The notes: generated by a model not told the origin, from the letters alone. A stretch of DNA of 64,000 nt from Spongospora subterranea f. sp. subterranea (GCA_049724395.1 JAUGWO010000226.1:101718-165717), one strand, 5' to 3'; counted from the first letter of the stretch, positions 21,477-33,746 are shown. Made by a program: numbers and translations.

Positions 21477-23033
21477 TGGTTGGGTGTAGTGGTTGTCAGG
21501 GTTGGGAGAGGGACGATAGCACTGTGAGCAGAGTGAGAGCGGCCTCGGTTGACTGTTGGGTGTAGTGGTTGTCAGGGTTGGGAGAGGGACGATAGCACTG
21601 TGAGCAGAGTGAGAGCGGCCTCGGTTGACGGTTGGGTATAGAGGTTGTCAGGGTTGGGAGAGGGACGATAGCACTGTGAGCAGTGTGAGAGCGGCCTCGG
21701 TTGACTGTTGGGTGTAGTGGTTGTCAGGGTTGGGAGAGGGACGATAGCACTGTGAGCAGAGTGAGAGCGGCCTCGGTTGACGGTTGGGTATAGAGGTTGT
21801 CAGGGTTGGGAGAGGGACGATAGCACTGTGAGCAGTGTGAGAGCGGCCTCGGTTGACTGTTGGGTGTAGTGGTTGTCAGGGTTGGGAGAGGGACGATAGC
21901 ACTGTGAGCAGTGTGAGAGCGGCCTCGGTTGACTGTTGGGTGTAGTGGTTGTCAGGGTTGGGAGAGGGTTGGGAGAGGGACGATAGCACTGTGAGCAGAG
22001 TGAGAGCGGCCTCGGTTGACGGTTGGGTATAGAGGTTGTCAGGGTTGGGAGAGGGACGATAGCACTGTGAGCAGTGTGAGAGCGGCCTCGGTTGACTGTT
22101 GGGTGTAGTGGTTGTCAGGGTTGGGAGAGGGACGATAGCACTGTGAGCAGTGTGAGAGCGGCCTCGGTTGACGGTTGGGTGTAGTGGTTGTCAGGGTTGG
22201 GAGAGGGACGATAGCACTGTGAGCAGAGTGAGAGCGGCCTCGGTTGACTGTTGGGTGTAGTGGTTGTCAGGGTTGGGAGAGGGACGATAGCACTGTGAGC
22301 AGTGTGAGAGCGGCCTCGGTTGACTGTTGGGTGTAGTGGTTGTCAGGGTTGGGAGAGGGACGATAGCACTGTGAGCAGAGTGAGAGCGGCCTCGGTTGAC
22401 TGTTGGGTGTAGTGGTTGTCAGGGTTGGGAGAGGGACGATAGCACTGTGAGCAGTGTGAGAGCGGCCTCGGTTGACGGTTGGGTGTAGTGGTTGTCAGGG
22501 TTGGGAGAGGGACGATAGCACTGTGAGCAGTGTGAGAGCGGCCTCGGTTGACGGTTGGGTGTAGTGGTTGTCAGGGTTGGGAGAGGGACGATAGCACTGT
22601 GAGCAGTGTGAGAGCGGCCTCGGTTGACGGTTGGGTGTAGTGGTTGTCAGGGTTGGGAGAGGGACGATAGCACTGTGAGCAGTGTGAGAGCGGCCTCGGT
22701 TGACTGTTGGGTGTAGTGGTTGTCAGGGTTGGGAGAGGGACGATAGCACTGTGAGCAGTGTGAGAGCGGCCTCGGTTGACGGTTGGGTGTAGTGGTTGTC
22801 AGGGTTGGGAGAGGGACGATAGCACTGTGAGCAGTGTGAGAGCGGCCTCGGTTGACGGTTGGGTGTAGTGGTTGTCAGGGTTGGGAGAGGGACGATAGCA
22901 CTGTGAGCAGTGTGAGAGCGGCCTCGGTTGACTGTTGGGTGTAGTGGTTGTCAGGGTTGGGAGAGGGACGATAGCACTGTGAGCAGTGTGAGAGCGGCCT
23001 CGGTTGACGGTTGGGTGTAGTGGTTGTCAGGGT
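21477..23033. repeat. 76-bp minisatellite, ~20.5 units
   Basis: The unit contains GGTTGGGTGTAGTGGTTGTC, AGGGACGATAGCACTGTGAG and GAGCGGCCTCGGTTGAC. Unit starts recur at 76-bp spacing (21481, 21557, 21633). Single-base variants segregate between units (GTGTAGTGG/GTATAGAGG, AGAGTGAG/AGTGTGAG, GACT/GACG), with a small internal duplication of GGGAGAGGGTT near 21960. There is no long ORF. It fills the flank upstream of EFL1. Confidence 0.97.
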
Positions 23034-23249
23034 TACCTACCTTGGTCTGGCGATCAACCACTCTCTTATTTCATGGTTGCTCATGTGATATCGCTAATCT
23101 CTCTTTATGTGAATTCCTTATTCTTTTAGTGATTACTCCTATATCTGTAATATATTCCTGTTGTTATTGATTAGACCTGGAATGTGTATCTGGAACTGTA
23201 GGTCGTTAATTTCGAGGGCGAAACAAGTGCACTATCAGAGTTGTCTCAT

Positions 23250-24030
23250 AACACACTCCTAAACGTTGTTCGCCCCTCTAAGACATATTGTGATATGACA
23301 ATATAAATTGGTACAGACTGCACCACCAATATGACCAGGCGGTGGTCCATTATCAGCCGATATCGGCCTGACACTTTCACCACATCCATTAGTCACCTTT
23401 CTCCATTTCATCTGAAAGTAAAATGGCGCCCCAGAACAACTGCAATCCCAGAGAGATCTCAAAGATGAATAAGAGAGACCCGGTAAATATGATGTTGAAT
23501 AACGGATGACCCCTGATGACGTATAATATCGCCATCACCGTCGTTAAGAGTGATCACGAACACGACCAGTAATATTGTACATGTCCTATTGTACCCACGA
23601 AATAATCGGGTCTTCAATGAACAAATTGAATTGTCTGACACATGTGAATGTGACAATTGGCGATTCCAAAAAACGCGGATGATATAATGGTGACAACAAA
23701 CGCCATTCCGCCGTTTTGATTAACAAAAAAGAGCATTGCTGGAACAGGAAGATAGGAAGATTTGAAGTTGAGAAGTGACCGCACGACACCGAAGATGAAT
23801 GACATTAGTGGTGTATTGGCACATGGCGATACACATTGCCAAATGAGGATAACCCATTTTATTGCACATAAACCGCATAAACCAATCCACCGACAGTAAA
23901 CCGATGAAGAAAGTTGGACCTGTGGAGCAAACCATGTTAGATATATCGGGTTTAATGATAGGTCCTGATCTTGTAATGGGCGACATCAATCGCCAGATAT
24001 CAAACGGGGCAACACCAATGTCCAGCAATT
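23250..24030 (-). CDS. possible multi-exon, multi-pass membrane protein, unidentified
   Basis: Minus-strand translations in successive frames give hydrophobic segments: FTVGGLVYAVYV-like near 23900, AFVVTIISSAFFGIA near 23680, TCTILLVVFVITL near 23570 and FNIIFTGSLLFIFEISLGLQ near 23460. They are linked by short stretches that could be introns (for example GTGTCAG...CAATAG around 23590-23640). Alternating hydrophobic blocks suggest four or more membrane helices. I cannot name a family, and the exon chain is incomplete, so the limits are approximate. Confidence 0.35.
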
Positions 24031-24418
24031 TGGCGTCAACTTTTCGGATTTGTGCAGTACCTGTTATCGAATAATATCCCAGCGAGTGTCAGAAATTAGA
24101 GAGAGGTCAGCTGTTGTCAGACCGTTGCCGTTTGAATAATAAGGGAATATAAGGCCGTCCAAGACTCTGAGGGAGAATCAGTTGTTCAAGTTTCGCGGTT
24201 CTTTAAACACCTGATGCGATCACAATAGAACAGAACAAGGAAATGACAACAGAAAAGGGAAAGAGAGAAACAGGGGATGAGGTCGATCTATTCCATATCC
24301 CGATCCGGTGGTTGATATCCCCAATTCCCCCCAAGATACTGGGGTCGCCTGGGTCGCCTGGGTCCTCAGGTCGATCGGTACCCGCTATTCCCCCTGGCGA
24401 CATATTCCAAGTACAGGA

Positions 24419-27109
24419 ATGGGCATGTGTCTCTCTAGCCAAAGACAGATCGCCTCTCATGGGACGCAAGAGGCGACCGGTATTGGAGGGGCAATGACGC
24501 CTGGGAACACGCCTCCAGCTCATGAGGGCGCTGCTGGAGCACCAGCTATCGCAGATCGCACTGAACAAGGGGCCAATCTGATTGGGCAATATCTGAGGAA
24601 GGTACCGGTATTGTCACACCTAACAGAGGCCGATAGAAGTCTGTTGGCCAAAGAGCTGGTCGAGAAGCGGTATCAGACGGGGCAATCGATCATCAGACAG
24701 GGGGAACCAGGGCTAGAGTTCTTCATTATTCGGACAGGAACAGGTGATCCCCTGCCGCCCAACACCATCGTGTTCAAATGGGGGAATATGACCATCGTGT
24801 GTATCGCACAGCATCGGTGGCCAGGACAGACCCCAATACAGGACAGTCGTCGGCATTCGCCACATTAACAGATGGCGATTACTTTGGGGAGACCGCCCTA
24901 ATCAATAATGACACACGAGCAGCGACAGTATCAGCGATATCGCCAACGGTTTGTCTGGCCCTTGACGCCGCCGCTTTTCAGAAACTGTTCGGCAAATCCG
25001 TATTGGTAATGACAACCCGACACCGTTCACCCATTGATGGCGCTGTGTGTGTCGCCATTGCTAACCCATCACACTCATCGTCTGTCTCTTTCGCCCAGAA
25101 TGTCCAGTTCGCCAAGCGGAATGCAATATCAGCCGAGAAGACCAAACAGGATAATGTGACCCCTGGACATAATGACAGTAATCGTGTCTATATCAAATCG
25201 CCATCTGTTATCGCCCGTGATTGAGTCAGCGCTATCGTCCAATGTATGTTTTGACCCGTTTCCTCTCCGTTTTTCCTCCCGTTCAACGGCCAATGCAGGT
25301 TCTGTTTTCATCGCTGGACCCAAAGCAGGTTAAGGAGATCATCGCCGAGATGTATATGATGGAGGTTGTCTCTGGATCTCACATTATCAAACAGGTATCA
25401 GATTATTCTGGACCAGGCCAGTCCTCATCATCACCCTGTTTATGGCTAATCACACACTCGTCAGGGAGATCGTGGCGATTATTTCTATGTGGTTGAAAAG
25501 GGGGAATTTGAGATCAGAGTGAGTAAAGAAGGTGCAGCAGATATGGTCGTGGCGTCACGAGGTCCTGGGACGTCGTTCGGTGAACTGGCGTTAATGTACA
25601 ATTCGCCTCGAGCGGCATCGGTGATCGCTGCTGCTAATGGCGTATTATGGGCCGTCAATCGAATAACATTCCGCCGTATTCTGATGAAGGTTAATAATGA
25701 GAAGCGACACGAGTACGAGAACTTCCTGAAATCGGTTCCATTGCTGTCGGCGTTAACGGCGTCAGAACGAGTTGCGGCTGTGGAGGCGATGGAGGAGGTG
25801 TCATTCCTTGATAAAACTGTCATTGTTGAGCAAGGAGCAGAAGGCGAAACATTCTACGTGATCCTCTCGGGCAACGTCGACGTCATGATCAAAGATGGCG
25901 ATAATCCACAACCAGTACGAGTTCAACGGTTGGGCAAAGGAGAGTTCTTTGGTGAACGAGCCCTGTTGAAGTCGGAACCACGAGCGGCGACCGTGATCGC
26001 CTCTGGAGGGTCTGTCGATTGCCTAGTGTTGGACAGACACGCTTTTGGAACGGTGCTAGGGCCGTTAACAGATATTATGCAAAGGAACCTGGACAACTAC
26101 ACGGCGGAATCCATCGACCAGAAACAGAACATGGCGATGGCAAATGAGAACCCGCTGATGGTATTCACGCTGAGCGATTTTCAGATAATCGGGACTCTGG
26201 GGAAAGGGAGCTTTGGACATGTCCAGCTAGTAAAGCATGTAGTATCAGGGGATACGTTCGCGTTGAAGAAGGTGTCCAAGGCCCAAATCGCACAATTAGG
26301 GCAACAGGATCATATCATGTCGGAGAAGACGGTGATGGCCATGTTGAACCACCCATTTCTTATACGATTACGAGGAACATTGAGAGATAACAACTTCCTC
26401 TACTTCTTGATTGAATTATGTCTAGGCGGTGAACTATTCTCCGTTCTCAGATCCCATGTGCAATTCGATGAACGAACGGCTCGGTTCTACGCCGCCTCTG
26501 TTGTTCTGGCGTTTGAGTATATGCATGAACGGGATATCATCTATCGGGATCTGAAACCCGAGAACCTCCTGTTGGACACAACCGGCTATCTAAAGGTCAC
26601 TGATTTCGGATTCGCCAAATATGTGGCTGATCGAACCTGGACCTTATGCGGTACACCAGATTATCTGGCCCCTGAGGTGATATCGGGTCAAGGCCATGGG
26701 AAGGCGGTCGACTGGTGGACATTGGGTGTCCTCATCTACGAGATGTTGGTCTCTTATCCGCCTTTCTATGATTCCGATCCAATGAGGACGTATTCGAAGA
26801 TCATGCACGGGAGTATCTCATTCCCTAGACATGTTGGCAAGGACGCCACCGATCTCATCCAGCGCCTTCCTGCACCCCAAGGCGGCCAAGCGTCTGGGCG
26901 CTGTCAAGGGCGGGTCCAGGCTGATCAAGAAGCACCCGTGGTTCAAGGGATTCGATTGGGACGCGTTGATCAACAGGACCCTGAAACCGCCGATAATACC
27001 AACGGTCACCAGTAACAGTGATTTGACCAATTTCGAGGATTATGCACATCAGGATGACGATTATCTGCCATATGTTGACGATGGCACAAATTGGGATCAA
27101 GACTTTTAA
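24419..27109 (+). CDS. cyclic nucleotide-dependent AGC protein kinase, PKG architecture, three CNB domains
   Basis: Exons 24419-24743, 24812-24999, 25099-25155, 25299-25394 and 25465-27109 (TAA), about 769 residues. I chose the ATG at 24419 because it opens with MGMC, the myristoylation/palmitoylation pattern also used by apicomplexan PKG; 24494 is the next in-frame ATG. Three cyclic-nucleotide domains (~52-171, ~190-305, ~308-425) have cassettes FGETALINNDTRAATV, FGELALMYNSPRAASV and FGERALLKSEPRAATV. The kinase (~456-720) is complete: GKGSFGHVQLV, ALKKV, YRDLKPENLLL, DFGFAKY, CGTPDYLAPEV. The end NWDQDF is PKG-like. All three cassettes have Arg-Ala-Ala as in PKA regulatory subunits, not Arg-Thr-Ala, so cAMP or another ligand is possible. 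One extra base at 26866-26872 (CTTCCTG) breaks the frame between QRL and LHPKAAKRLGA; likely a sequence error or a +1 shift. Confidence 0.87.
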
Positions 27110-27735
27110 TTATGTCAAATCGATACAATATTATTTACTTATTAGAGCCGGTGTTCAACTGTCATATCTAGATCGATAAACGGATAGACGCGCGGAAATG
27201 AGGTTCATTAGCTATAATTTCAGGAATAGAAATGGACACCGTCGATGAAGATCTTCTTTTACTTTCGTGTTATGGACTGTGATTGTTGTCACCATCGGGC
27301 AGCGTTAATGGTCGGCCGATCAGGAGGTCCTCGCATGAAAACTATCACAATTAGGACGTCGTTATTCGATCTGACGATTAGAGCCTGTTTATGTGATCAA
27401 TCATGGCCCTATCCTCTAAAAACACTGAATACACGTTTAGCACATGGTCTTGGTGTTCTACAGAACTACAGTAATCTGATCGTGGGACCGGTATTAACGG
27501 ATGGAATAGATGGCGCTCTCTGTCACGCGATGGGAATCAGCAGAGATTCAGCAGAAAGGTTCGTCCGTCCACTCTAAAGTACCCTAAATGGCTTTGAGCC
27601 ATCGGGCAATTTCTTTCGACACTCAATTCCTGCGGTAGCTCCAATTATCGCCGAATCCTTTGAGCAAGGCAGCGCGATCGACCAAATTTATCTCACTACA
27701 TTATATCGAGCAGCGATTTCACTGGAACAAGGCTC
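27110..27735. other. intergenic with one unassigned ORF
   Basis: A 110-codon plus-strand ORF runs 27245-27577 (contains LAHGLGVLQNYSNLIVG). It shows no domain I recognise, and its ATG overlaps another frame starting MDTVDEDLLLLS at 27231. It might be an exon of a small gene, but nothing confirms this. Confidence 0.35.
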
Positions 27736-28250
27736 TTAGAACAGTTGATTTTTGTGATGGTCGCGTGCTTGATGAATTTGGTGCTCGTTTAACTTGATTA
27801 GAACAAATGACGGGAGACGATAGAAAACCATGCTCATTAGCCGATCCCGACGAGGTTCTAAAACGTTTGACGGACCATCGCCTTTATACAGGAATGCATC
27901 AACACCGATTTGATAGCCAAGGGTTTGTATCAGGGATTGACCGCGATTGATTTGGAGGGAATATCGATATAATTGTGGGCAGGCACGGAAGAGGACTGGC
28001 AGGACGAGAGAGGATAATGAAGGGGAAGGGGACGAATCCATCAATTCCGTACCTGGGCGGGCCAATCAACGATATCTCACAGGCAAGTCGCCCGACAGGA
28101 TAACTGGCATTGGCAGATTTGAATATGGTTTCAGATAATGAGAACCGCACCGCCCGAAAAAGTATATAAAGTATTTGGGACAATGAACCGTTCTGCATCA
28201 GAAGCGGGTCCACCCAAGAGATAATCTGGACTCTGATAATGGGTTTAGTG
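27736..28250 (-). other. unassigned minus-strand ORFs downstream of EED
   Basis: Two overlapping ORFs (27736-28065 and 27899-28282) contain SLIQTLGYQIGVDAFLYKGD and MQNGSLSQILYILFRAVRF. The first has a weak likeness to small tethering-complex or tRNA-splicing subunits, but not enough to name it. They may be exons of one small gene facing away from the PKG-type kinase, or the EED 3' flank. Confidence 0.3.
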
Positions 28251-29920
28251 TTAACTTTCTCGATGACGATGAGGATCATCATAGTTCAATGGGTCAGTTG
28301 AAGACTTTCGCCTCCAAACCCAGACTGATCCGTCTTCAGCTGATGCCAACAGAAAACTGAATCCCAATGAATAACCATTGATGATAAAACAATCTCTGTA
28401 ACAGTGGTACCTGGAGTTATAATTAAATGTGACACAGCGTATAGTACATGATGATTTGACGTTGCTTAGAATTCGACCCGGATCATCGAGAGCGTCGACT
28501 TCCCAACAAAACAGTTTCCCGGAGAGATTACCGATGGCCATGAAGCGCATCGAGGGGTCGAGCGCGAAACGAACATACCAGATGTTGGAATCTGGGAAGG
28601 GAAATTCCTAACGATTGACGACGAGTCAGGTATGATGGGGCAGGAGATTGCGAGATCAGAGTGACCTTGATAACGGAGATAGTACATGCTTGATTGACCG
28701 TGTGTCGCTGATAGATTGGCTCCCAAAGCACAATTTTCTCTTCAACCGATTTCGATAGAATCAAATCGCCTAACATACACAGCCGATTATCGCCCGAAGC
28801 GCTAATCTTCAAAAGTCTAACCGAAGAATCGGACGGAATCGATGTAGTTCGAGTGGACTTTGTCTGTTGAATAAACAGGGAACTGAACAAACTTGGTGGG
28901 GAAGGGCGCCCTACGTTTGTCATCATTATCCGGCGGCAAATCGTTGTTCACATTGTTCTGCATTCCGGGTGATTGAGATTTGAATTGGTGATTGCGGTGG
29001 ATTGAGCAACTGACTGTGTATGAAAGAGCGATGAGATCCTGGAGCTCTTGATTGATGAACCATATTTTAACCGCATGATCCATACCACAGGATACAATCC
29101 GGGTACAATCCAGGTTGAAGTCTATCGAAAGAACCTGAACAACAGATATTGGTGGTCCAAAACAGAAAGCGGAACCAAATTAGACGTTGGTCTAGTACCT
29201 CATTGAGATGACCAGCCTCGCCACCAAATACACTTATACAGACACCAGTATGAACATTCCATAGTCGTATTGACCGATCTTTACTGGCCTAAAGTATAGG
29301 AATTGGGGAGGCGAATAAAGACGCAATCGGTGATAATACAGATAAGAGAATATTAGGATCAACAGGCATACGACGCAGCTCATTAACAGCAGCGACGTGA
29401 CCTAATAAACTCTTATAGGCTGTTCGCTCTGAACACTTCAAGATCTGAGCAACAGAGGAGGCGTTAACCGGGCGGAGAGGGCGGTGGATAAGAATGACCT
29501 TTATTGTACCGGATAGACCAGCGCAAACCAAAAAAGGAGCAGAGGATATATGATCAACCATCCACACACATGTGTAGAATACTTCACGCGTCTGAAAAAG
29601 GGCCAGCGTTAAATGGCGTCATGCATGTGATGGGCATGAATTACCCTACATCAATATCGGAATAGAGCTGGTCAAGGGTTATAAGTGGGTTGGGCTGATC
29701 AGGTATTCTATATATGCAGGCCTGAGAGAGCCTGGTGAATACAGATAAGGCGGTGATGCGGTAAGGCAGGGATTACATGATGACCGCTAACGGTGGCGAA
29801 TAGGTGACTCAAATTAGGGTCAGCATCATTAAAGCATATGCCGTATATTGGCTGGCCTTGGTGCTCTTCAATACGGCTGTAAAACCGATAGTCCAAATAT
29901 GTTGGAGCTTTAGATGCCAT
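28251..29920 (-). CDS. EED: EED, WD40 subunit of Polycomb repressive complex 2
   Basis: EED is the beta-propeller core of PRC2; it reads H3K27me3 and activates the EZH methyltransferase. Eight exons: 29777-29920, 29650-29721, 29340-29591, 29199-29288, 28822-29134, 28666-28769, 28411-28607, 28251-28356 (TAA); 425 residues against 441 in human. In order: EEHQGQPIYGICFND (human EDHNQPLFGVQFN), FYTCVWMVD, LLGHVAAVNELR, LLSASKDRSIRLWNVHTG, VSCGMDHAVKIWF, DSVRFFGDLILSKSVEEKI, SNIWYVRFALDPSMRFMAIG, GKLFCWEVD and SAEDGSVWVWRR. Introns are 51-64 bp GT-AG and keep phase; that at 28357-28410 is a multiple of three. A 35-bp minisatellite begins about 70 bp upstream of the ATG. Confidence 0.93.
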
Positions 29921-29987
29921 TTTCGCTGATGGCCGTTCGCAAATCGGCCGTCAGAAATGGGAGCGTCTTGACGCCACCGCAGTAGGG

Positions 29988-32766
29988 AGACACATGGTAG
30001 ACTGTACCGTGGTAATGACAGGAGACACATGGTAGACTGTACCGTGGTAATGACAGGAGGCACATGGTAGACTGTACCGTGGTAATGACAGGAGACACAT
30101 GGTAGACTGTACCGTGGTAATGACAGGAGACACATGGTAGACTGTACCGTGGTAATGACAGGAGGCACATGGTAGACTGTACCGTGGTAATGACAGGAGA
30201 CACATGGTAGACTGTACCGTGGTAATGACAGGAGACACATGGTAGACTGTACCGTGGTAATGACAGGAGGCACATGGTAGACTGTACCGTGGTAATGACA
30301 GGAGACACATGGTAGACTGTACCGTGGTAATGACAGGAGACACATGGTAGACTGTACCGTGGTAATGACAGGAGGCACATGGTAGACTGTACCGTGGTAA
30401 TGACAGGAGACACATGGTAGACTGTACCGTGGTAATGACAGGAGGCACATGGTAGACTGTACCGTGGTAATGACAGGAGACACATGGTAGACTGTACCGT
30501 GGTAATGACAGGAGACACATGGTAGACTGTACCGTGGTAATGACAGGAGGCACATGGTAGACTGTACCGTGGTAATGACAGGAGACACATGGTAGACTGC
30601 ATGGTAGACTGTACCGTGGTAATGACAGGAGGCACATGGTAGACTGTACCGTGGTAATGACAGGAGACACATGGTAGACTGTACCGTGGTAATGACAGGA
30701 GGCACATGGTAGACTGTACCGTGGTAATGACAGGAGACACATGGTAGACTGTACCGTGGTAATGACAGGAGACACATGGTAGACTGTACCGTGGTAATGA
30801 CAGGAGGCACATGGTAGACTGTACCGTGGTAATGACAGGAGACACATGGTAGACTGTACCGTGGTAATGACAGGAGGCACATGGTAGACTGTACCGTGGT
30901 AATGACAGGAGACACATGGTAGACTGTACCGTGGTAATGACAGGAGGCACATGGTAGACTGTACCGTGGTAATGACAGGAGACACATGGTAGACTGTACC
31001 GTGGTAATGACAGGAGGCACATGGTAGACTGTACCGTGGTAATGACAGGAGGCACATGGTAGACTGTACCGTGGTAATGACAGGAGGCACATGGTAGACT
31101 GTACCGTGGTAATGACAGGAGGCACATGGTAGACTGTACCGTGGTAATGACAGGAGGCACATGGTAGACTGTACCGTGGTAATGACAGGAGACACATGGT
31201 AGACTGTACCGTGGTAATGACAGGAGGCACATGGTAGACTGTACCGTGGTAATGACAGGAGGCACATGGTAGACTGTACCGTGGTAATGACAGGAGGCAC
31301 ATGGTAGACTGTACCGTGGTAATGACAGGAGGCACATGGTAGACTGTACCGTGGTAATGACAGGAGACACATGGTAGACTGTACCGTGGTAATGACAGGA
31401 GGCACATGGTAGACTGTACCGTGGTAATGACAGGAGGCACATGGTAGACTGTACCGTGGTAATGACAGGAGGCACATGGTAGACTGTACCGTGGTAATGA
31501 CAGGAGGCACATGGTAGACTGTACCGTGGTAATGACAGGAGGCACATGGTAGACTGTACCGTGGTAATGACAGGAGGCACATGGTAGACTGTACCGTGGT
31601 AATGACAGGAGACACATAGACTGTACCGTGGTAATGACAGGAGCACATGGTAGACTGTACCGTGGTAATGACAGGAGGCACATGGTAGACTGTACCGTGG
31701 TAATGACAGGAGGCACATGGTAGACTGTACCGTGGTAATGACAGGAGGCACATGGTAGACTGTACCGTGGTAATGACAGGAGACACATGGTAGACTGTAC
31801 CGTGGTAATGACACCGTGGTAATGACAGGAGACACATGGTAGACTGTACCGTGGTAATGACAGGAGGCACATGGTAGACTGTACCGTGGTAATGACAGGA
31901 GACACATGGTAGACTGTACCGTGGTAATGACAGGAGGCACATGGTAGACTGTACCGTGGTAATGACAGGAGGCACATGGTAGACTGTACCGTGGTAATGA
32001 CAGGAGGCACATGGTAGACTGTACCGTGGTAATGACAGGAGCCACATGGTAGACTGTACCGTGGTAATGACAGGAGACACATGGTAGACTGTACCGTGGT
32101 AATGACAGGAGGCACATGGTAGACTGTACCGTGGTAATGACAGGAGGCACATGGTAGACTGTACCGTGGTAATGACAGGAGGCACATGGTAGACTGTACC
32201 GTGGTAATGACAGGAGGCACATGGTAGACTGTACCGTGGTAATGACAGGAGGCACATGGTAGACTGTACCGTGGTAATGACAGGAGGCACATGGTAGACT
32301 GTACCGTGGTAATGACAGGAGGCACATGGTAGACTGTACCGTGGTAATGACAGGAGGCACATGGTAGACTGTACCGTGGTAATGACAGGAGGCACATGGT
32401 AGACTGTACCGTGGTAATGACAGGAGGCACATGGTAGACTGTACCGTGGTAATGACAGGAGGCACATGGTAGACTGTACCGTGGTAATGACAGGAGGCAC
32501 ATGGTAGACTGTACCGTGGTAATGACAGGAGACACATGGTAGACTGTACCGTGGTAATGACAGGAGGCACATGGTAGACTGTACCGTGGTAATGACAGGA
32601 GGCACATGGTAGACTGTACCGTGGTAATGACAGGAGGCACATGGTAGACTGTACCGTGGTAATGACAGGAGGCACATGGTAGACTGTACCGTGGTAATGA
32701 CAGGAGGCACATGGTAGACTGTACCGTGGTAATGACAGGAGGCACATGGTAGACTGTACCGTGGTA
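29988..32766. repeat. 35-bp minisatellite, ~79 units
   Basis: The unit is ACATGGTAGACTGTACCGTG plus GTAATGACAGGAGRC. It varies mainly at one position (GAC or GGC before ACATGG). Near the EED side the pattern GAC-GAC-GGC repeats four times (a 105-bp higher-order unit). The far side is almost all GGC. A few units carry small deletions or duplications (near 30595, 31612, 31645, 31812). No unit contains a stop in any minus-strand frame, so ORFs of over 900 codons run through the array in all three frames. I do not regard them as genes. Confidence 0.98.
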
Positions 32767-32991
32767 GAGATTGATCGAAAATTGATCGATACTGTGGGCA
32801 GCCCGTCTTTGGATACACTGGGTTTATATAAATTCTGTGCGACTGACCGATAATGGAATTTGATCGAGGATGTTTTCCCACGACGGGTGTGCTTGTCTAG
32901 TTTGCTGAGAATATTAGGATTTTTGATATCATCAACGGCTGGCTACGGCTTCAACTTGCCAGACATTCTCATCAGTCAATTATACATTCAT

Positions 32992-33746
32992 TTAACAGCA
33001 CATATCTTGGATCATCCATAACCGCAAGAACGGGATGTTCTCCGGTTTCACAAAGTCCATGGTGCCACCACTGAAAATGCTGTGCAGCCACATCAAGACG
33101 TATACGCCGCAACTCGAAGTATCTCTCTGCGTCGTACAGAAAACTTCAATCGTTCCGTTGTTTAAATTGGAAAAAAACTGGCGTAGATTCCGATCAAAGA
33201 TCTGAGTGATCCGCCTCAAGTTCTGATCAAGACCCAGTGGCTCATACACGAGGAATTGCCTGCCGACAATCGCACACCCGACCCAGTGTGAATTGTCAAG
33301 CTATATTACAATGTTCAAGTGTGAATATTAATGCTGAGACGTCTTACATTTAGCGGGATCAAATACAATTTCCGCGGAGGTGTAAAGTGTGCAGCTTCTC
33401 GCCGATGGCGATTGATGATTCGTGTCCCAGATACCTGCAGTAGGACTGAATCCAACAACGCAATTGACTGATGGGAATGCATTGCAAGTTGCAGCCGTAG
33501 CCAGCTATTCATGATATCATCCGTCAGGCAAGCCGTTCCGGCGAGATTTTCCATCAGCGTCCTGGAATTAATCTCCGACATGAACTGATGCTCCAGGCGG
33601 TTGTTAATCAAAGCCTCTGGCACGATACTGGTCGCCGTTTCAATACAAACTGTATTGTTTCGAACGGGTCCTGATCTGGCGCAACGAAGGTGGCCTCTTT
33701 GATCCAATCTTGCAATTTCCGTGCCAGAGCAACAGTTTTCATCCAT
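32992..33746 (-). CDS. Ulp1/SENP-type cysteine protease (C48), probably of a MULE transposon
   Basis: Exons 33348-33746 and 32992-33300 are joined by a 47-bp GTAAGA...ATATAG intron, continuing IPLN into LDNSHWVGCAIV. Catalytic features of the Ulp1 fold are visible: HW (His), the following YEP where YDS/Asp is usual, QRDTSSCGVYVLMWL (oxyanion Gln and catalytic Cys) and LRLWMIQDM at the end. LTDDIMNSWLRLQL is the typical start of the domain. Ulp1 proteases desumoylate host proteins, but many DNA transposons carry one. The MULE-like fragment on the same strand at 34605-35149 suggests this copy is transposon-borne. A host SENP is the alternative. Confidence 0.65.

Noticed and set aside
21477-23033. 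CRISPR-like regular repeats (also at 29988-32766 and 45355-50190)
   Set aside because: The units are contiguous with no unique spacers, and the genome is eukaryotic.
27245-27577. 110-codon ORF taken as a small LSm-like gene
   Set aside because: The Sm1/Sm2 patterns are absent; likeness was limited to a few residues.
29809-32881. Three ORFs of 945-978 codons on the minus strand
   Set aside because: They are the 35-bp minisatellite read in three frames; content is the same short motif over and over with no domain.
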